This document shows, piece by piece, positions 18,297-28,386 of a stretch of DNA of 64,000 bases. Each line of letters starts with the position of its first letter. The first letter of the stretch is position 1. The position numbers and the translations under genes were made by a program. The notes below the pieces were generated by a model. That model did not search any database and had not been told where the DNA came from. It was given only the letters and a program-made list of their open reading frames with translations. Origin of the DNA: Altererythrobacter sp. C41 (lineage in GTDB: Bacteria; Pseudomonadota; Alphaproteobacteria; Sphingomonadales; Sphingomonadaceae); assembly GCF_016803135.1 (NCBI RefSeq), contig NZ_JAEVFE010000003.1, forward strand, positions 248,001 through 312,000, given 5' to 3'.

Positions 18297-19262
18297 TCAA
18301 TCGCGCGCCGCGAACGGGGCGTCGCCCGCTTCGGCATAGAATCGCCAGCGCCGCGCGAAATCCATCGGGTCCTTGCGCGTCACCAGCGCGTCGGACGGCG
18401 TATCGAGCCAATCCTCGGCGCGGCTCGCCGTGAAGCGCAGGCAGGCGCCCTGGGCAAGCAGCGGCATCTCCTGACGTTCGCGCGCGGCGAGCGGTCGAAC
18501 CGCCTCGTAGCCCTCGATCAGCGCCTTGCCGACCTCGGGCCTATAGCTGGCTCCGCGCGCGTCGAAACTCCAGGCGGCATGGGTCACCGCCAGATCGTAG
18601 GCCATCGCGCCGCTGCATGCGAAATAGAAGTCGATCATTCCCGAGACGCGGTTACCGAGCATCAGCACATTGTCGGGAAAGAGATCGGCGTGAATGATCG
18701 CGCGGTCGAGGTCCGTCGGCCAATTCGCGGCTATCCGCCCGGCCATATCTATCATTCCCGGCAAAATGGGATCGATCGATGCCAGCGCCTGCTCCCCGCA
18801 ACGCTCGAGCGTATGCCAGTTGAAGCCGGGATCGAGCGGGTCGACCCGTTCGAGCGGGAAGTCGCGCGAGGCCAGATGGATCTGCGCCAGTGCCGCCCCG
18901 ACGGCCCGCGCCTGCGCGGGCGTCGGCCGATCGACCGAGACACCGGGGAGGAACTCGATCAGCGCGACGGCCTTGCCGTCGAGAATCCGCGACGCCCGCC
19001 CCTCGCGGTCGTGGATCGTCCTGGGCACCGGGCAATCGGCCGCCGATAGATGGTCCAGCAGTCCGAGGAAGAAGGGCAGGTCGTCCAGATCGATCCGGCG
19101 TTCGTACATCGTCAGGATGAACCGGCCGCGATCGGTCTCGATCAGCCAATTGCTGTTGGAAACGCCTTCGGCAATGCCCTTGGCCGAAACCAGCGTGCCG
19201 ACGTCGTAGTGCGCAATCAGATCGGCGAGATCTTCGGCCCCGAGATGGGTGTAGACGGCCAT
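18297..19262 (-). CDS. thrB: Homoserine kinase (ThrB, APH-fold type)
   Basis: The 321-residue product belongs to the aminoglycoside-phosphotransferase-like homoserine kinases of alphaproteobacteria (not the GHMP type). It opens with the N-terminal signature [20 protein letters not shown], has the catalytic loop [12 protein letters not shown] and the metal-binding segment [11 protein letters not shown]. It phosphorylates homoserine in threonine synthesis. It is four bases from the ispH stop and upstream of rnhA. Confidence 0.95.
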   Translation of the reverse strand: MAVYTHLGAEDLADLIAHYDVGTLVSAKGIAEGVSNSNWLIETDRGRFILTMYERRIDLDDLPFFLGLLDHLSAADCPVPRTIHDREGRASRILDGKAVALIEFLPGVSVDRPTPAQARAVGAALAQIHLASRDFPLERVDPLDPGFNWHTLERCGEQALASIDPILPGMIDMAGRIAANWPTDLDRAIIHADLFPDNVLMLGNRVSGMIDFYFACSGAMAYDLAVTHAAWSFDARGASYRPEVGKALIEGYEAVRPLAARERQEMPLLAQGACLRFTASRAEDWLDTPSDALVTRKDPMDFARRWRFYAEAGDAPFAARD

Positions 19263-19266
19263 TGCT

Positions 19267-20241
19267 CTAGTCGAGGAGCTGGCGCGGCAGCTTGAACACC
19301 ATCTTCTCTTCGGTGGTGACGAGCGTGTGTTCCTCGACCGTTCGCCACTGCGAAAGCTGCTCGACCACCTCGCGCACCAGTTCTTCCGGGGCGGATGCGC
19401 CCGCGGTGAGGCCGACCGTTTCTACGCCGTCGAGCCATTCGGGTCGGATGTCGCTGGCGCGCTGGATCAGCCTGGCATCGGTGCCGCAGCGCTCGGCGAC
19501 TTCGACCAGCCGCAGCGAGTTCGAGCTGTTGGGGGCCCCGATCACGAGGACGAGATCACTGTCGGGCGCGATCGCCTTGACGGCCGCCTGGCGGTTCGAG
19601 GTGGCATAGCAGATGTCTTCCGCCTTCGGGCCCACGACATGCGGATACTTGTCCCGCAGCGCCACGACGATCGCCCGCGTGTCGTCGACCGAGAGCGTCG
19701 TCTGCGTCAGGAACGCGAGCGGCTGGTCTGCCGGAAATTCGAGCGCCTCGACCTCGGCGACGGTCTCGACCAGCGTCATCGTGCCATCGGGCACCTGGCC
19801 CATCGTGCCGATGACTTCCGGATGCCCCTTGTGGCCGATGAACACGATATGGCGGCCGGCCTCGATCTGTCGTTCGGCCTGGCGGTGGACCTTGCTCACC
19901 AGCGGGCAGGTGGCGTCGAGGTAGTCGAGCCCGCGCCGCCCCGCTTCGGCGGGGACCGATTTCGGCACGCCGTGGGCGCTGAACACCACCGGCGCGCCGT
20001 CGGGCACCGAATCGAGCTCCTCCACGAACACCGCGCCCTTGGCCTTGAGGGAATCGACCACATAGCGGTTGTGGACGATCTCGTGGCGCACGTAGACCGG
20101 CGGCCCATAGCGCTCGAGCGCGCGCTCGACGATCTCGATCGCCCGGTCGACCCCGGCGCAGAACCCGCGCGGTGCGGCGATCAGCAGGGTCAATGCGGCG
20201 CGCTCCTGGGCGCGGTCGCGGGATTGCAATGGGGCATTCAT
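19267..20241 (-). CDS. ispH: 4-hydroxy-3-methylbut-2-enyl diphosphate reductase
   Basis: The 324-residue product is IspH/LytB. The three iron-sulfur cysteines are C28 ([12 protein letters not shown]), C112 ([11 protein letters not shown]) and C211 (ICYATSNRQ); the substrate-pocket motifs HEIVHN and TQTTLS are present. It makes IPP and DMAPP at the last step of the MEP isoprenoid pathway. It heads the ispH-thrB-rnhA run and diverges from the lipoprotein gene at 20312. Confidence 0.97.
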   Translation of the reverse strand: MNAPLQSRDRAQERAALTLLIAAPRGFCAGVDRAIEIVERALERYGPPVYVRHEIVHNRYVVDSLKAKGAVFVEELDSVPDGAPVVFSAHGVPKSVPAEAGRRGLDYLDATCPLVSKVHRQAERQIEAGRHIVFIGHKGHPEVIGTMGQVPDGTMTLVETVAEVEALEFPADQPLAFLTQTTLSVDDTRAIVVALRDKYPHVVGPKAEDICYATSNRQAAVKAIAPDSDLVLVIGAPNSSNSLRLVEVAERCGTDARLIQRASDIRPEWLDGVETVGLTAGASAPEELVREVVEQLSQWRTVEEHTLVTTEEKMVFKLPRQLLD

Positions 20242-20311
20242 ATCCGCGCCTCTAGCGCTTTGCCGCGCGCCTCGCTAGGGCGGCGAGATTGGAATTCGAA
20301 GGAAGCCTTGC

Positions 20312-20962
20312 ATGAAACCGAGCCGCCGCCTCTTCGCCCCGATCGCCCTCGCAGCAGCGCTGGCGGGTTGCGCGGGCGAAGGCGATCTCGTCATCAATCA
20401 GGGCGTCGGCATCACCGCGGTGCGGACCGCCTGCCCCGCCGTGGGCGTGCCCGACTACACTGGCGACATGACGCTGTTCCGCACGCCTGGCCAGCCCACC
20501 GCCGCCAATATCGACGTCACTGCGGTGATTACCAACCTGCGCAGCACCTGCAACGAAACCGGCGAGCGGATCTATTCCGAAGCGACGTTCGACGTGCTCG
20601 CGCGCCGCACCGATGCGAGCGAAGCGCGCCGGGTCGAACTTCCCTACTTCTCCACCGTCCTGCGCGGTGGTTCGGCGGTGCAGTCGAAGCGCGTCGGCAC
20701 GGTCGTGATCGATTTCGCGGCCGGGCAGGAGCGCGCGCAGGGCAGCGGCGTTGCCGGCGCGTTCATCGACCGGGGCGCCGCGACGCTGCCGGAGGACATT
20801 CGCGAGCAGATCACGCGCCGCCGTGAACCGGGCGATCCCGATGCGGCACTCGATCCGCTGGCCAACCCCGAAGTCCGTGCGGCGCTCGACCGGGCGAATT
20901 TCGAGCTGCTGGTCGGGTTCCAGCTCACGCAGGAACAACTGACCTACAACGCCACCCGCTAA
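20312..20962 (+). CDS. Hypothetical lipoprotein
   Basis: The 216-residue product has a lipoprotein signal with lipobox LAGC (C20) after [20 protein letters not shown]. The body has two further cysteines (in ACPAVG and STCNETG) that could form a disulfide, mostly beta-type segments, and a final helical stretch. I do not recognise a named family. GAAGGAAGCC precedes ATG 20312. It sits between ispH (divergent) and argS (same direction, 70 bp). Confidence 0.8.
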   Translation: MKPSRRLFAPIALAAALAGCAGEGDLVINQGVGITAVRTACPAVGVPDYTGDMTLFRTPGQPTAANIDVTAVITNLRSTCNETGERIYSEATFDVLARRTDASEARRVELPYFSTVLRGGSAVQSKRVGTVVIDFAAGQERAQGSGVAGAFIDRGAATLPEDIREQITRRREPGDPDAALDPLANPEVRAALDRANFELLVGFQLTQEQLTYNATR

Positions 20963-21032
20963 GGGCGCGCAGCAAGCGCTTGTCGGGGGCGAGCGCTTGC
21001 GCTTTGCGGCATTTCGTCTAACCGCGCGGGCC

Positions 21033-22793
21033 ATGCCCGAACACAAGATTTCCCAGCGCAAGACCCTGCACGCCGCCTTCGCGGCGAAAGTCGATGCCGT
21101 GCTCGCCGCGCTCGAAGCCGAAGGCGCACTGCCCGCCGGCAGTCCGCGCGCCAATGTCGCGGTCGAGCCGCCGCGTGATCCGAGCCACGGCGACCTCGCC
21201 ACCAATGCCGCTATGGTGCTGGCGAAGCACGCCGCGACCAACCCGCGCGCTCTGGCAGAGAAGGTGGTCGCTCACCTCGAACGCGATCCGGACATCGAAA
21301 GCGCCGAAATCGCCGGCCCGGGCTTCATCAACCTGCGCCTTTCGGACGCCGCCTGGCGCGACGAGCTGGCCGCGATCGCGGAACTCGGCGCGGATTACGG
21401 CCGCTCGGCACTCGGCACCGGCACGCGCGTCAACATCGAATACGTCTCCGCCAACCCGACCGGCCCGATGCACATGGGGCATTGCCGCGGGGCCGTCGTG
21501 GGCGACGCGCTCGCCGCACTGCTCGAATTCGCCGGGCACGAGGTGGTCCGCGAATACTATGTCAACGACGCCGGCGGACAGGTCGACGTGCTCGCCCGCT
21601 CGGTGCACCTGCGCTACCGCGAGGCGCTGGGCGAGGACATCGGTGCGATCCCGGAAGGGCTCTATCCCGGCGATTATCTGAAGCCGGTCGGCGAAATGCT
21701 AGCGGCCGAGCTCGGCGACAAGTATCGCGACGCCCCCGAAAGCGAGTGGTTGCCGGAATTCCGCGCGCGCGCCGTCGCCGCGATGATGGACCTGATCAAG
21801 GCCGACCTCGCGCTGCTCGGCATCCACCACGACGTGTTCGCCTCGGAAGCCGAGCTCCAGCGTGCCGACAAGCCCGCGCAGGCGGAAGCATGGCTGCGCC
21901 AGCACGATCTCGTCTACGACGGCTTGCTCGAGGCGCCCAAGGGCAAGACGCCGGACGACTGGGAGCCGGTCGAACTGCCGCTGTTCCGCTCGACCCGCTT
22001 CGGCGACGATCAGGACCGCCCGATCCGCAAGAGTGACGGAAGCTGGACCTACTTCGGCGCCGACCTCGCTTACCACATGCAGAAGGCGGAAGGCGCCGAC
22101 GCGCTGATCGACATCTGGGGCGCGGATCACGCGGGCACCGTGAAGCGGATCAAGGCGGCGGTCGCGGCTCTCTCCGAGGGCGAGGGCAAGCCGATCCCGT
22201 TCGACGTGAAGCTGGTGCAGATGGTCCAGCTCCTGCGCGGCGGCGAGCCGGTGAAGATGTCCAAGCGCAGCGGCACGTTCGTCACGCTGGCGGACGTGGT
22301 GCAGGAAGTGGGCAAGGACGTGGTCCGTTTCACCATGCTCACCCGCAAGCCCGAAGCGCAGATGGAGTTCGACTTCGCCAAGGTGGTCGAAGCGTCGAAG
22401 GACAACCCGGTGTTCTACGTGCAATATGCGCATGCCCGGATCAGCTCGACGCTGCGCAAGGGCGCTGCCGAAGGCGTGACCCCGTCCGATGCCGCGATTG
22501 CCCGTCTGGGCGCCGAGGAACTCGCGCTGGTCAAGCAGGCGGCGCAGTTCCCGCGCATGGTCGAAGCGGCGGCTCAGGCACGCGAGCCCCACCGCGTCGC
22601 CTTCTTCCTCTACGATCTGGCGGCGGCGTTCCATGCCTACTGGAACCTCGGCAACGACGCCCCGGCAAAGCGCTTCATCGTGGCACAGGATGCCGAGCTC
22701 AGCAGCGCGAGGCTTTTCCTCGCCGCGCAGATCGGGCAAGTGGTTCGCAATGGCCTCGAATTGCTGGGGGTGGAGGCCGTCGAGGAGATGTGA
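21033..22793 (+). CDS. argS: Arginyl-tRNA synthetase
   Basis: The 586-residue product is a class I synthetase. It has the N-terminal Add-1 domain, the HIGH-type motif PMHMGHCRG, a KMSKRSG loop and the C-terminal anticodon-binding DALR domain ending EAVEEM. It charges tRNA-Arg. I use ATG 21033 ([16 protein letters not shown]); an in-frame earlier start at 20997 has no ribosome-binding site. It begins a conserved alphaproteobacterial run (argS-SPOR-nagZ-scpA-scpB-tatABC); the SPOR gene starts two bases after the stop. Confidence 0.97.
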   Translation: MPEHKISQRKTLHAAFAAKVDAVLAALEAEGALPAGSPRANVAVEPPRDPSHGDLATNAAMVLAKHAATNPRALAEKVVAHLERDPDIESAEIAGPGFINLRLSDAAWRDELAAIAELGADYGRSALGTGTRVNIEYVSANPTGPMHMGHCRGAVVGDALAALLEFAGHEVVREYYVNDAGGQVDVLARSVHLRYREALGEDIGAIPEGLYPGDYLKPVGEMLAAELGDKYRDAPESEWLPEFRARAVAAMMDLIKADLALLGIHHDVFASEAELQRADKPAQAEAWLRQHDLVYDGLLEAPKGKTPDDWEPVELPLFRSTRFGDDQDRPIRKSDGSWTYFGADLAYHMQKAEGADALIDIWGADHAGTVKRIKAAVAALSEGEGKPIPFDVKLVQMVQLLRGGEPVKMSKRSGTFVTLADVVQEVGKDVVRFTMLTRKPEAQMEFDFAKVVEASKDNPVFYVQYAHARISSTLRKGAAEGVTPSDAAIARLGAEELALVKQAAQFPRMVEAAAQAREPHRVAFFLYDLAAAFHAYWNLGNDAPAKRFIVAQDAELSSARLFLAAQIGQVVRNGLELLGVEAVEEM

Positions 22794-22795
22794 CG

Positions 22796-23503
22796 ATGAC
22801 GGGGCGGGGCGGAAACATCGAAGACGGCGGGCCGGTGGCCGGCGAGTGGGAAGACGATGGCGAGGCCATGGATACCCGCGAACTCGAACTCGACGATGAC
22901 GAACGACTCCCCTGGCTCGAATCGGCCGACGACGAAGGTGATGAGCAGGGCGTCGACGCCGGCCGGATCGTCGGCTTTGTGCTCATCGCACTGCTCGTGC
23001 TGGCCGTTGTGCTCGGCGGCGGCTGGTATCTGCTGAAAGGGCGGGGCAATCCCGAACTCATCGCGGACGGCAGCACGATCGAGGCGCCCGAGGGCCCCTA
23101 CAAGGAACGGCCCGAGGATCCCGGCGGCCGCATCGCAGAGGGAACCGGCGACGTCGCGCCGGCGGTGGGCCTGGGCCAGAGCCAGCAGGGGCGCCTGGCG
23201 CAGGAACAGGACGTGCCAGCGCCGCGCGCCGCCTCCGAAGCCGAGGGGAGCGAAACCGAAACCTCGACCGGCGTCGCGGTGCAGGTCGGCGCATTCTCGA
23301 GCCGCGAGACGGCACAGCGCGGCTGGGCCACGCTGACCCGCCAGACCGAGGTTCTGAGCGGGGTCAAGCATCGCATCGTCGAGGGCAAGGCCGACATCGG
23401 CACCGTCTACCGCCTCCAGGCGGTCGCCGGCGACGTGGCCGCCGCCAAGCGGCTGTGCGACGCGCTTCAGGCCGACGGGGTGGCTTGCCAGGTCAAGCGC
23501 TGA
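22796..23503 (+). CDS. SPOR-domain membrane protein
   Basis: The 235-residue product has an acidic cytoplasmic N-terminus of about 55 residues, one transmembrane helix (VGFVLIALLVLAVVLGGGWYLL region), a variable linker, and a C-terminal SPOR domain (VAVQVGAFSSRETAQRGWATL to the end). SPOR domains bind denuded septal peptidoglycan. Its place between argS and nagZ is conserved in alphaproteobacteria. ATG 22796 follows the argS stop by two bases, which suggests translational coupling. Confidence 0.92.
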   Translation: MTGRGGNIEDGGPVAGEWEDDGEAMDTRELELDDDERLPWLESADDEGDEQGVDAGRIVGFVLIALLVLAVVLGGGWYLLKGRGNPELIADGSTIEAPEGPYKERPEDPGGRIAEGTGDVAPAVGLGQSQQGRLAQEQDVPAPRAASEAEGSETETSTGVAVQVGAFSSRETAQRGWATLTRQTEVLSGVKHRIVEGKADIGTVYRLQAVAGDVAAAKRLCDALQADGVACQVKR

Positions 23504-23579
23504 GCCGCAGCGCCCGCTATCCACACCGCAGCCTGCCGCCGTGCTTGCGACAGGCGCGGATTGCTGCGATTCCTGATCC

Positions 23580-24599
23580 ATGACGCCCGCAATTTTCGGA
23601 CTGTCCGGCACCAGGCTGACCGCCGAGGAGCGCGACTTCTTCCGCGAAGCCGATCCCGCGGGCTACATCCTGTTCGGCCGCAACTGCGAAACGCGCGAGC
23701 AACTGCGCGCGCTCACCGATTCCCTGCGCGAGTTGCACGGGCGCGAGCGTCTGTTCGTCTGCATCGATCAGGAAGGCGGCCGGGTTGCTCGCCTGCGCCC
23801 GCCGCAATGGGCCGGCTATCCCGCCGGCGCGGCGTTCGACGAGCTCTACCGAATCGCGCCGGCAAGCGCGATTGAGGCGGCGCGCGCCAATGCGGAGGCG
23901 ATGGCGCTCGAGCTTTCGGCCATGGGCATTACCGTCGACTGTCACCCGCCGCTCGACGTGCGGCAGGAAGGTGCGCACGACGTGATTGGGGACCGGGCGC
24001 TCGGCAGCGAGCCCAGGCAGGTCGCCGCGCTTGGCCGTGCGATCCTCGACGGTCTCGCGCGGGGCGGGGTCGCAGGTTGCATCAAGCACATGCCGGGACA
24101 CGGCCGCTCGAGCACCGACACCCACAAGGAAATGCCCACCGTCACTGCGAGCGAGGCGGAGCTGGAGACCGACCTCGCGCCCTTCCGCGCGCTGGCCGAC
24201 GCCCCGATCGGCATGACCGGCCATCTGCTGTTCACCGCGTGGGACGCCGACAACCCGGGGACCCTCTCGCCGACGGTCGTGAACGCGGTGATCCGCGGGC
24301 GGATCGGCTTCGGCGGCCTCCTGCTGACCGACGACATCGACATGGAGGCGCTCTCCGGTTCGGTTCCCGAGCGGGCCGAGCGTGCCATTGCCGCGGGCTG
24401 CGATCTCGTCCTCAACTGCTGGGCGAAGATGGATGACATGGCGGCTATCGCCGCGCGCCTTCCCGCCTTGCCGGACCAGGGCCTGAAACGCCTCGAACAG
24501 GCGCTCAAAGGCACACAGGTGCGCGAGAGCGACGAACGGGCGGCCGATCTACTGGCCAAGCGGGACGCCTTGCTCGCGCTGGCGGGACGGGCGGCGTGA
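23580..24599 (+). CDS. nagZ: Beta-N-acetylhexosaminidase (glycoside hydrolase 3)
   Basis: The 339-residue product is a GH3 family NagZ. It has the sugar-binding IDQEGGRVARL motif, K169-H170 and H174 in IKHMPGHGRSSTDTH (the catalytic His loop), and the nucleophile region LLTDDIDMEAL (D251/D252). It removes GlcNAc from anhydro-muropeptides in peptidoglycan recycling. No signal peptide is seen, as expected for a cytoplasmic NagZ. Its 3' end overlaps scpA by four bases (GTGA). Confidence 0.95.
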   Translation: MTPAIFGLSGTRLTAEERDFFREADPAGYILFGRNCETREQLRALTDSLRELHGRERLFVCIDQEGGRVARLRPPQWAGYPAGAAFDELYRIAPASAIEAARANAEAMALELSAMGITVDCHPPLDVRQEGAHDVIGDRALGSEPRQVAALGRAILDGLARGGVAGCIKHMPGHGRSSTDTHKEMPTVTASEAELETDLAPFRALADAPIGMTGHLLFTAWDADNPGTLSPTVVNAVIRGRIGFGGLLLTDDIDMEALSGSVPERAERAIAAGCDLVLNCWAKMDDMAAIAARLPALPDQGLKRLEQALKGTQVRESDERAADLLAKRDALLALAGRAA

Positions 24600-25411
24600 T
24601 CGAAGACGGCCTGCTCTTCGATATCGCTGCCGGCTCCGATGGCGACGACGATGAGAGCTGGTCCGGCGCCGGGGCGGGCGAGACCGAGAACACCGCGCTC
24701 TATCTCGAACTCGAGGGGTGGGAGGGGCCGCTCGACCTGCTGCTCGACCTCGCGCGGCGGCAGAAGGTCGACTTGCGTTCGATCTCGATCCTCGCGCTGG
24801 TGGATCAGTACCTCAGCTATATCGAGCGGGCGGAAGCTTTGCGGCTGGAGCTTGCTGCCGACTACCTCGTGATGGCGGCCTGGCTTGCTTATTTGAAGTC
24901 GGCCCTGCTGCTGCCGAAGGACGAGCAGGAGGACCCGAGCCCCGAGGAACTCGCGCTGCGGCTGCAACTGCGGCTCCAGCGGCTGGGGGCGATGCGCGAG
25001 GCGGCGGCGCGGCTGATGGCGCGCGACCGGATCGGGCGCGACGTTTTCGTTCGACCCGCGCCGGAGGGGCTGCGGATCGACCGCACGACCAAATGGACCT
25101 GCGACTGGTACGCGCTCGTGCAAGCCTACGGGCAGGTCAAGGCGCGCACGGCGCCGGCGATCCACATGGTCAGGGAACGGCCGGTCATGACGCTCGAATC
25201 GGCGCTCGACCGGGTCTCGGCCATGCTCGGGGTCACGCTCGACTGGATGGAACTGCGCGACTTCCTGCCGCCCCATGCGGAGCCGCGCCTGCGCCGCTCG
25301 GCGCTCGCATCGAGCTTCGTGGCGGCGCTCGAGCTCGCCCGCCTGGGCAAGGCGGAGCTGGCGCAGGAGGAAGTGTTCGGACCGCTCCGTCTGCGGCGCG
25401 TGACCGCATGA
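24596..25411 (+). CDS. scpA: Segregation and condensation protein A
   Basis: The 271-residue product is the kleisin subunit ScpA. The core starts with LELEGWEGPLDLLLDLARRQKVDL and continues with LEYL-type helices (ADYLVMAAWLAYLKSALLLP); the C-terminal winged helix is FVAALELARLGKAELAQEE. It bridges SMC heads in chromosome condensation. The start is GTG 24596 overlapping the nagZ stop. An acidic 35-residue leader precedes the core. It is followed by scpB with an ATGA overlap. Confidence 0.95.
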   Translation: MIEDGLLFDIAAGSDGDDDESWSGAGAGETENTALYLELEGWEGPLDLLLDLARRQKVDLRSISILALVDQYLSYIERAEALRLELAADYLVMAAWLAYLKSALLLPKDEQEDPSPEELALRLQLRLQRLGAMREAAARLMARDRIGRDVFVRPAPEGLRIDRTTKWTCDWYALVQAYGQVKARTAPAIHMVRERPVMTLESALDRVSAMLGVTLDWMELRDFLPPHAEPRLRRSALASSFVAALELARLGKAELAQEEVFGPLRLRRVTA

Positions 25412-26028
25412 CGGCGGCGGTCGACGAACTTCAGCGCGCCATCGAGGCGACGCTGTTCGCCGCCGAAGAACCGATGACGGTGGAGGCGCTGGCAGGACAT
25501 CTGGGCGGCGCCGATCCGGGCGACATCCGCGAGGCGCTGCGCGAACTGGCCGCATTCTACGAACCGCGCGGCATCCGCCTGGTCGAGCGGGCGAAGCGCT
25601 GGCACTTCCAGACCGCGCCCGATCTCGCGCACTTGCTGCGGCGCGAACGCGAGCAGGTCCGCCGGCTTAGCCGTGCGGCGACCGAGGTGCTCGCGATCGT
25701 CGCGTACCACGAGCCGGTCAGCCGGGCGGAGATCGAGTCGATCCGCGGCGTGCAGACGTCCTCCGGCACGCTCGACGTGCTGATGGAGGCGGGCTGGGTG
25801 CGCGCGGCGGGGCGGCGCGAGGTGCCCGGGCGGCCGGTGATCTACGCGACGACCCCCGAGTTCCTGCAGCACTTCGGCCTCGAATCGCGGCGCGACCTGC
25901 CCGGTATCGACGAGCTGCGCGCTGCGGGCCTGCTCGATCCGGTCGATGATGCTTACGAGGCGATCGCGGCAGGCGAGGATATTGCCTCCGATACGGAAAC
26001 GCCGGGGCAAACGCCGCCCTCGACGTGA
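25408..26028 (+). CDS. scpB: Segregation and condensation protein B
   Basis: The 206-residue product has the two winged-helix domains of ScpB: RAIEATLFAAEEPMTVEALA at the start, and LSRAATEVLAIVAYHEPVSR with EIESIRGVQTSSGTLDVLME, then GRPVIYATTPEFLQHFGL. It dimerises and binds ScpA in the SMC complex. ATG 25408 overlaps the scpA stop codon by four bases, and the longer open frame back to 24718 lies within scpA. Confidence 0.95.
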   Translation: MTAAVDELQRAIEATLFAAEEPMTVEALAGHLGGADPGDIREALRELAAFYEPRGIRLVERAKRWHFQTAPDLAHLLRREREQVRRLSRAATEVLAIVAYHEPVSRAEIESIRGVQTSSGTLDVLMEAGWVRAAGRREVPGRPVIYATTPEFLQHFGLESRRDLPGIDELRAAGLLDPVDDAYEAIAAGEDIASDTETPGQTPPST

Positions 26029-26101
26029 ATCCGCGCCCGCTCCGCGCTGGCGCATGGCGGTCGAAAGGCCTATATCGCCCCCAAGCAACGAAAGGTTTCC
26101 C

Positions 26102-26353
26102 ATGTCGCTCGGCCCCTGGCAGCTCATCATCATCGCGCTCGTCATCCTCGTTCTCTTCGGGCGCGGGCGCATTTCCGAAATGATGGGAGATTTCGGCAAA
26201 GGCATCAAAAGCTTCAAGGAAGGGATGAACGAGGAAGACGGCAAGGCTTCGAAGCCGTCGCCGCGAATCGAAGGTCCCGCGCACGAGGCGAAGCCCGCGT
26301 CCGAAGCGGCCCGCGATGCGAAGCCGGCGGAAAGCCGCGACAACAGCCGTTGA
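26102..26353 (+). CDS. tatA: Twin-arginine translocase subunit TatA
   Basis: The 83-residue product has the TatA layout: a short N-terminal transmembrane helix (GPWQLIIIALVILVLFG, residues 4-20), the hinge, an amphipathic helix with MMGDFGKGIKSFKEG, and a charged tail. It forms the pore-like part of the Tat system that exports folded proteins. ATG 26102 follows GAAAGG. It opens the tatA-tatB-tatC set. Confidence 0.95.
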   Translation: MSLGPWQLIIIALVILVLFGRGRISEMMGDFGKGIKSFKEGMNEEDGKASKPSPRIEGPAHEAKPASEAARDAKPAESRDNSR

Positions 26354-26379
26354 TCCCGAATTTCCGCGCCGTCTGAGCC

Positions 26380-26763
26380 ATGTTCGATATCGGCGCCACC
26401 GAACTGCTCGTCATCGTAATCGTGGCCGTGATCGTGATCGGCCCGAAGGACCTGCCGCTCGCCTTGCGCACGGCGGGTCGGTGGATCGGCAAGATCCGGC
26501 GCGTTTCCGGCCATTTCCGCACAGGGATCGAAACCATGATTCGCGAGGCGGAAATGGAGGAGATGGAGAAGAAGTGGCGCGAGCAGAACGCGAAGATCAT
26601 GGCGGAACATCCGGCGGAAGCGGCGGAGCCGGCTGACCCGGCGGCCGCGCCGGCCGCAGTCCCCCCTGCATCGGCCGCCGAGTCGCGGGCTGAACCTCAG
26701 GCGCCGCCGGCCGAAACCGACGAGCAGCCCAAGCTGCCGCTCGGCAAGCCGGGGGCCGAGTAG
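26380..26763 (+). CDS. tatB: Twin-arginine translocase subunit TatB
   Basis: The 127-residue product has the TatB N-terminus MFDIGATELLVIVIVAVIVI with the conserved Glu8 in the membrane helix, then GPKDLPLALRTAGRWIGKIRR and a long amphipathic helix. The last 45 residues are Ala/Pro/Glu-rich. It is the receptor partner of TatC for twin-arginine signal peptides. It lies 26 bases after tatA and six before tatC. Confidence 0.96.
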   Translation: MFDIGATELLVIVIVAVIVIGPKDLPLALRTAGRWIGKIRRVSGHFRTGIETMIREAEMEEMEKKWREQNAKIMAEHPAEAAEPADPAAAPAAVPPASAAESRAEPQAPPAETDEQPKLPLGKPGAE

Positions 26764-26769
26764 TCCCGC

Positions 26770-27573
26770 ATGGCGTTTCAATTGCGCGATCTCGACGAAA
26801 CGCAGGCGCCGCTGCTCGATCACCTGATCGAGCTGCGCACGCGTCTGTTGCGATGCGTCGTCGCCCTGGCGATCGCCTTCGCGGTCTGCCTCTACTTTGC
26901 CGACGACATCTTCGGTTTTCTCGTGCGGCCGCTCACGCTCGCCTTTCCCGAAGGGCAGGGGAAGCTGATCTACACGCAGCTCTACGAAGCGTTCTTCGTC
27001 GAGCTGAAGGTGGCTCTCTTTGCGGCTTTCTTCATCAGCTTTCCGGTGATCGCGAACCAGCTATGGGCGTTCGTCGCGCCGGGGCTCTATGCGCGCGAGA
27101 AGAAGGCGTTCCTGCCCTTCCTGATCGCCACGCCGATCCTGTTCCTGGCCGGCGCGGCGCTGGCTTATTACGTGGTGATGCCGACGGCGTTCCGCTGGTT
27201 TCTCGGCTTCGAGGGCACGGTCGGCGGCCTCGATATCGAGGCGCTGCCCGGCACCGGCAACTACCTTTCGCTGGTGATGCAGTTCATTCTGGCATTCGGG
27301 ATCAGCTTCCTGCTTCCCGTCCTGCTGCTGCTGCTGAACCGCGCGGGCATCGTGACGCGCGCGCAACTCGTTGCCGCGCGGCGATACGTTATCGTGGCTG
27401 TGGTCACGGTGGCCGCGATCGTCACTCCGCCCGATCCCGGCTCGCAATTGATCCTGGCGGTACCCCTGCTGCTGCTGTTCGAAGGCTCGCTCCTGCTGAT
27501 GCGCTTCTCGGAGCGTAAGGCTGCGCCCGACGATGAGGAGCGCGACGAGCCGGACGAGATCACCGAAGGCTAG
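26770..27573 (+). CDS. tatC: Twin-arginine translocase subunit TatC
   Basis: The 267-residue product has six membrane helices. It has the N-terminal signature QAPLLDHLIELRTRLLRC, the conserved Glu in the first periplasmic loop region, FVAPGLYAREKKAFLPF and PTAFRWFLGFE, matching TatC. It binds twin-arginine signal peptides. The C-terminal tail is acidic. It ends the argS-to-tatC run; no further gene lies on this strand for 2.6 kb. Confidence 0.96.
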   Translation: MAFQLRDLDETQAPLLDHLIELRTRLLRCVVALAIAFAVCLYFADDIFGFLVRPLTLAFPEGQGKLIYTQLYEAFFVELKVALFAAFFISFPVIANQLWAFVAPGLYAREKKAFLPFLIATPILFLAGAALAYYVVMPTAFRWFLGFEGTVGGLDIEALPGTGNYLSLVMQFILAFGISFLLPVLLLLLNRAGIVTRAQLVAARRYVIVAVVTVAAIVTPPDPGSQLILAVPLLLLFEGSLLLMRFSERKAAPDDEERDEPDEITEG

Positions 27574-27763
27574 CTCTAAACCTTCGTTCGTCGCGTAGCT
27601 TGTCCGGGTGGCCGGCCTCGCCTGCTCCACCCTCCAAGCCTGCTATCGTTTCCGAGCGCCGAGGATGCGAATGCCTAGGTTCCGTGCCTGGCCCGGGGTG
27701 ACGCCCAGCGCCGGAATTCCGTTTCGTCCAGGCTCCGCGCCGCCCGCACGCCTCTTCCGGACA

Positions 27764-27790
27764 TAAAAAAACGGGGCCGTGAGGCCCCGT
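27764..27790 (-). terminator. Rho-independent terminator (possibly bidirectional)
   Basis: A perfect 8-bp stem ACGGGGCC-GTGA-GGCCCCGT spans 27771-27790. On the minus strand it is followed by seven Ts (complement of 27764-27770), so it ends the small gene at 27816. On the plus strand it has a four-T tail and could stop readthrough from tatC. Confidence 0.9.
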
Positions 27791-27815
27791 TTTCAATTTC
27801 GTTCTGGAACGTCGA

Positions 27816-28046
27816 TCAGACGCTGACCGGATCGTCGTCACCACCGTCGACGGCAATCACGATGCCGGCGATGACCGCAGCAGCGGCGAGGATTGCGAGA
27901 ACGACGCCCGAACCGCCGCCGTTCAGCTTGCTCTCACCTTCGACCGGAGCCGAGGCGCGATCGGCGCTGACGGCCGACTGAGCGATCGCCGGCGACGCGG
28001 CCAGGGAAAGCGCTGCCGTTGCGGCAACAAGATTACGGAACTTCAT
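27816..28046 (-). CDS. Small secreted/membrane protein, hypothetical
   Basis: The 76-residue product has a cleavable signal (MKFRNLVAATAALSLAASPAIA, cleavage near residue 22), a short polar linker, then a second hydrophobic helix (GVVLAILAAAAVIAGIVIAV, residues 47-66) and an acidic tail DGGDDDPVSV. After cleavage it would be a tiny inner-membrane protein. GGAGGAGA lies six bases upstream of ATG 28046, and its own terminator lies 26 bases downstream, so it looks like a monocistronic, well-expressed gene. Function unknown; similar small proteins occur in sphingomonads. Confidence 0.78.
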   Translation of the reverse strand: MKFRNLVAATAALSLAASPAIAQSAVSADRASAPVEGESKLNGGGSGVVLAILAAAAVIAGIVIAVDGGDDDPVSV

Positions 28047-28386
28047 CGATTCGTCTCCTCCGAATTCTCTTTAACGTTCAAACTCGCTGTCCCCCCTAAG
28101 GCAGACAGAAGATGCTGGCAACCCGTAACATTTAGATTTTCTCGTTACTTGTGGCCCAACTGTAACACCTTAAGCGCGGACAAAATCATCCTTACCGCGA
28201 ACTCAAGGCCGGTTCGCGGCGTCGAATCGGAAGAAACCCCGCTCGATCGCCCGAACTCGGCGCACCTGCCGGCCCCGGCAACCGTGCCGCGACAAATCGA
28301 CCAATGCCTTGTCTCGCCTAGGTTTCCAAGGTTGCAAAAACCTTAAATCGGCGGCGATTTCGCGTGCTTTGCGCCGATTTGGGGGA
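28047..28386. other. Intergenic region, 340 bp, no gene seen
   Basis: This AT-richer stretch separates the small membrane protein gene from the amidohydrolase 3' end. It holds the promoter side of the small gene and two tandem hairpins near 28328-28380. I see no ORF with a ribosome-binding site. Confidence 0.6.
28345..28380 (-). terminator. Candidate terminator of the amidohydrolase gene
   Basis: AAATCGGCG (28345-28353) pairs with CGCCGATTT (28372-28380) around an 18-base loop. On the minus strand it lies seven bases after the amidohydrolase stop and is followed by AAGGTTTTTGC, a weak T tract that itself forms a second small hairpin. Confidence 0.5.

Noticed and set aside
27574-27763. Possible RNA gene or ORF after tatC
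   Set aside because: Short frames here have no ribosome-binding site, no tRNA-like arms are evident, and the stretch looks like ordinary spacer with repeat-like blocks.
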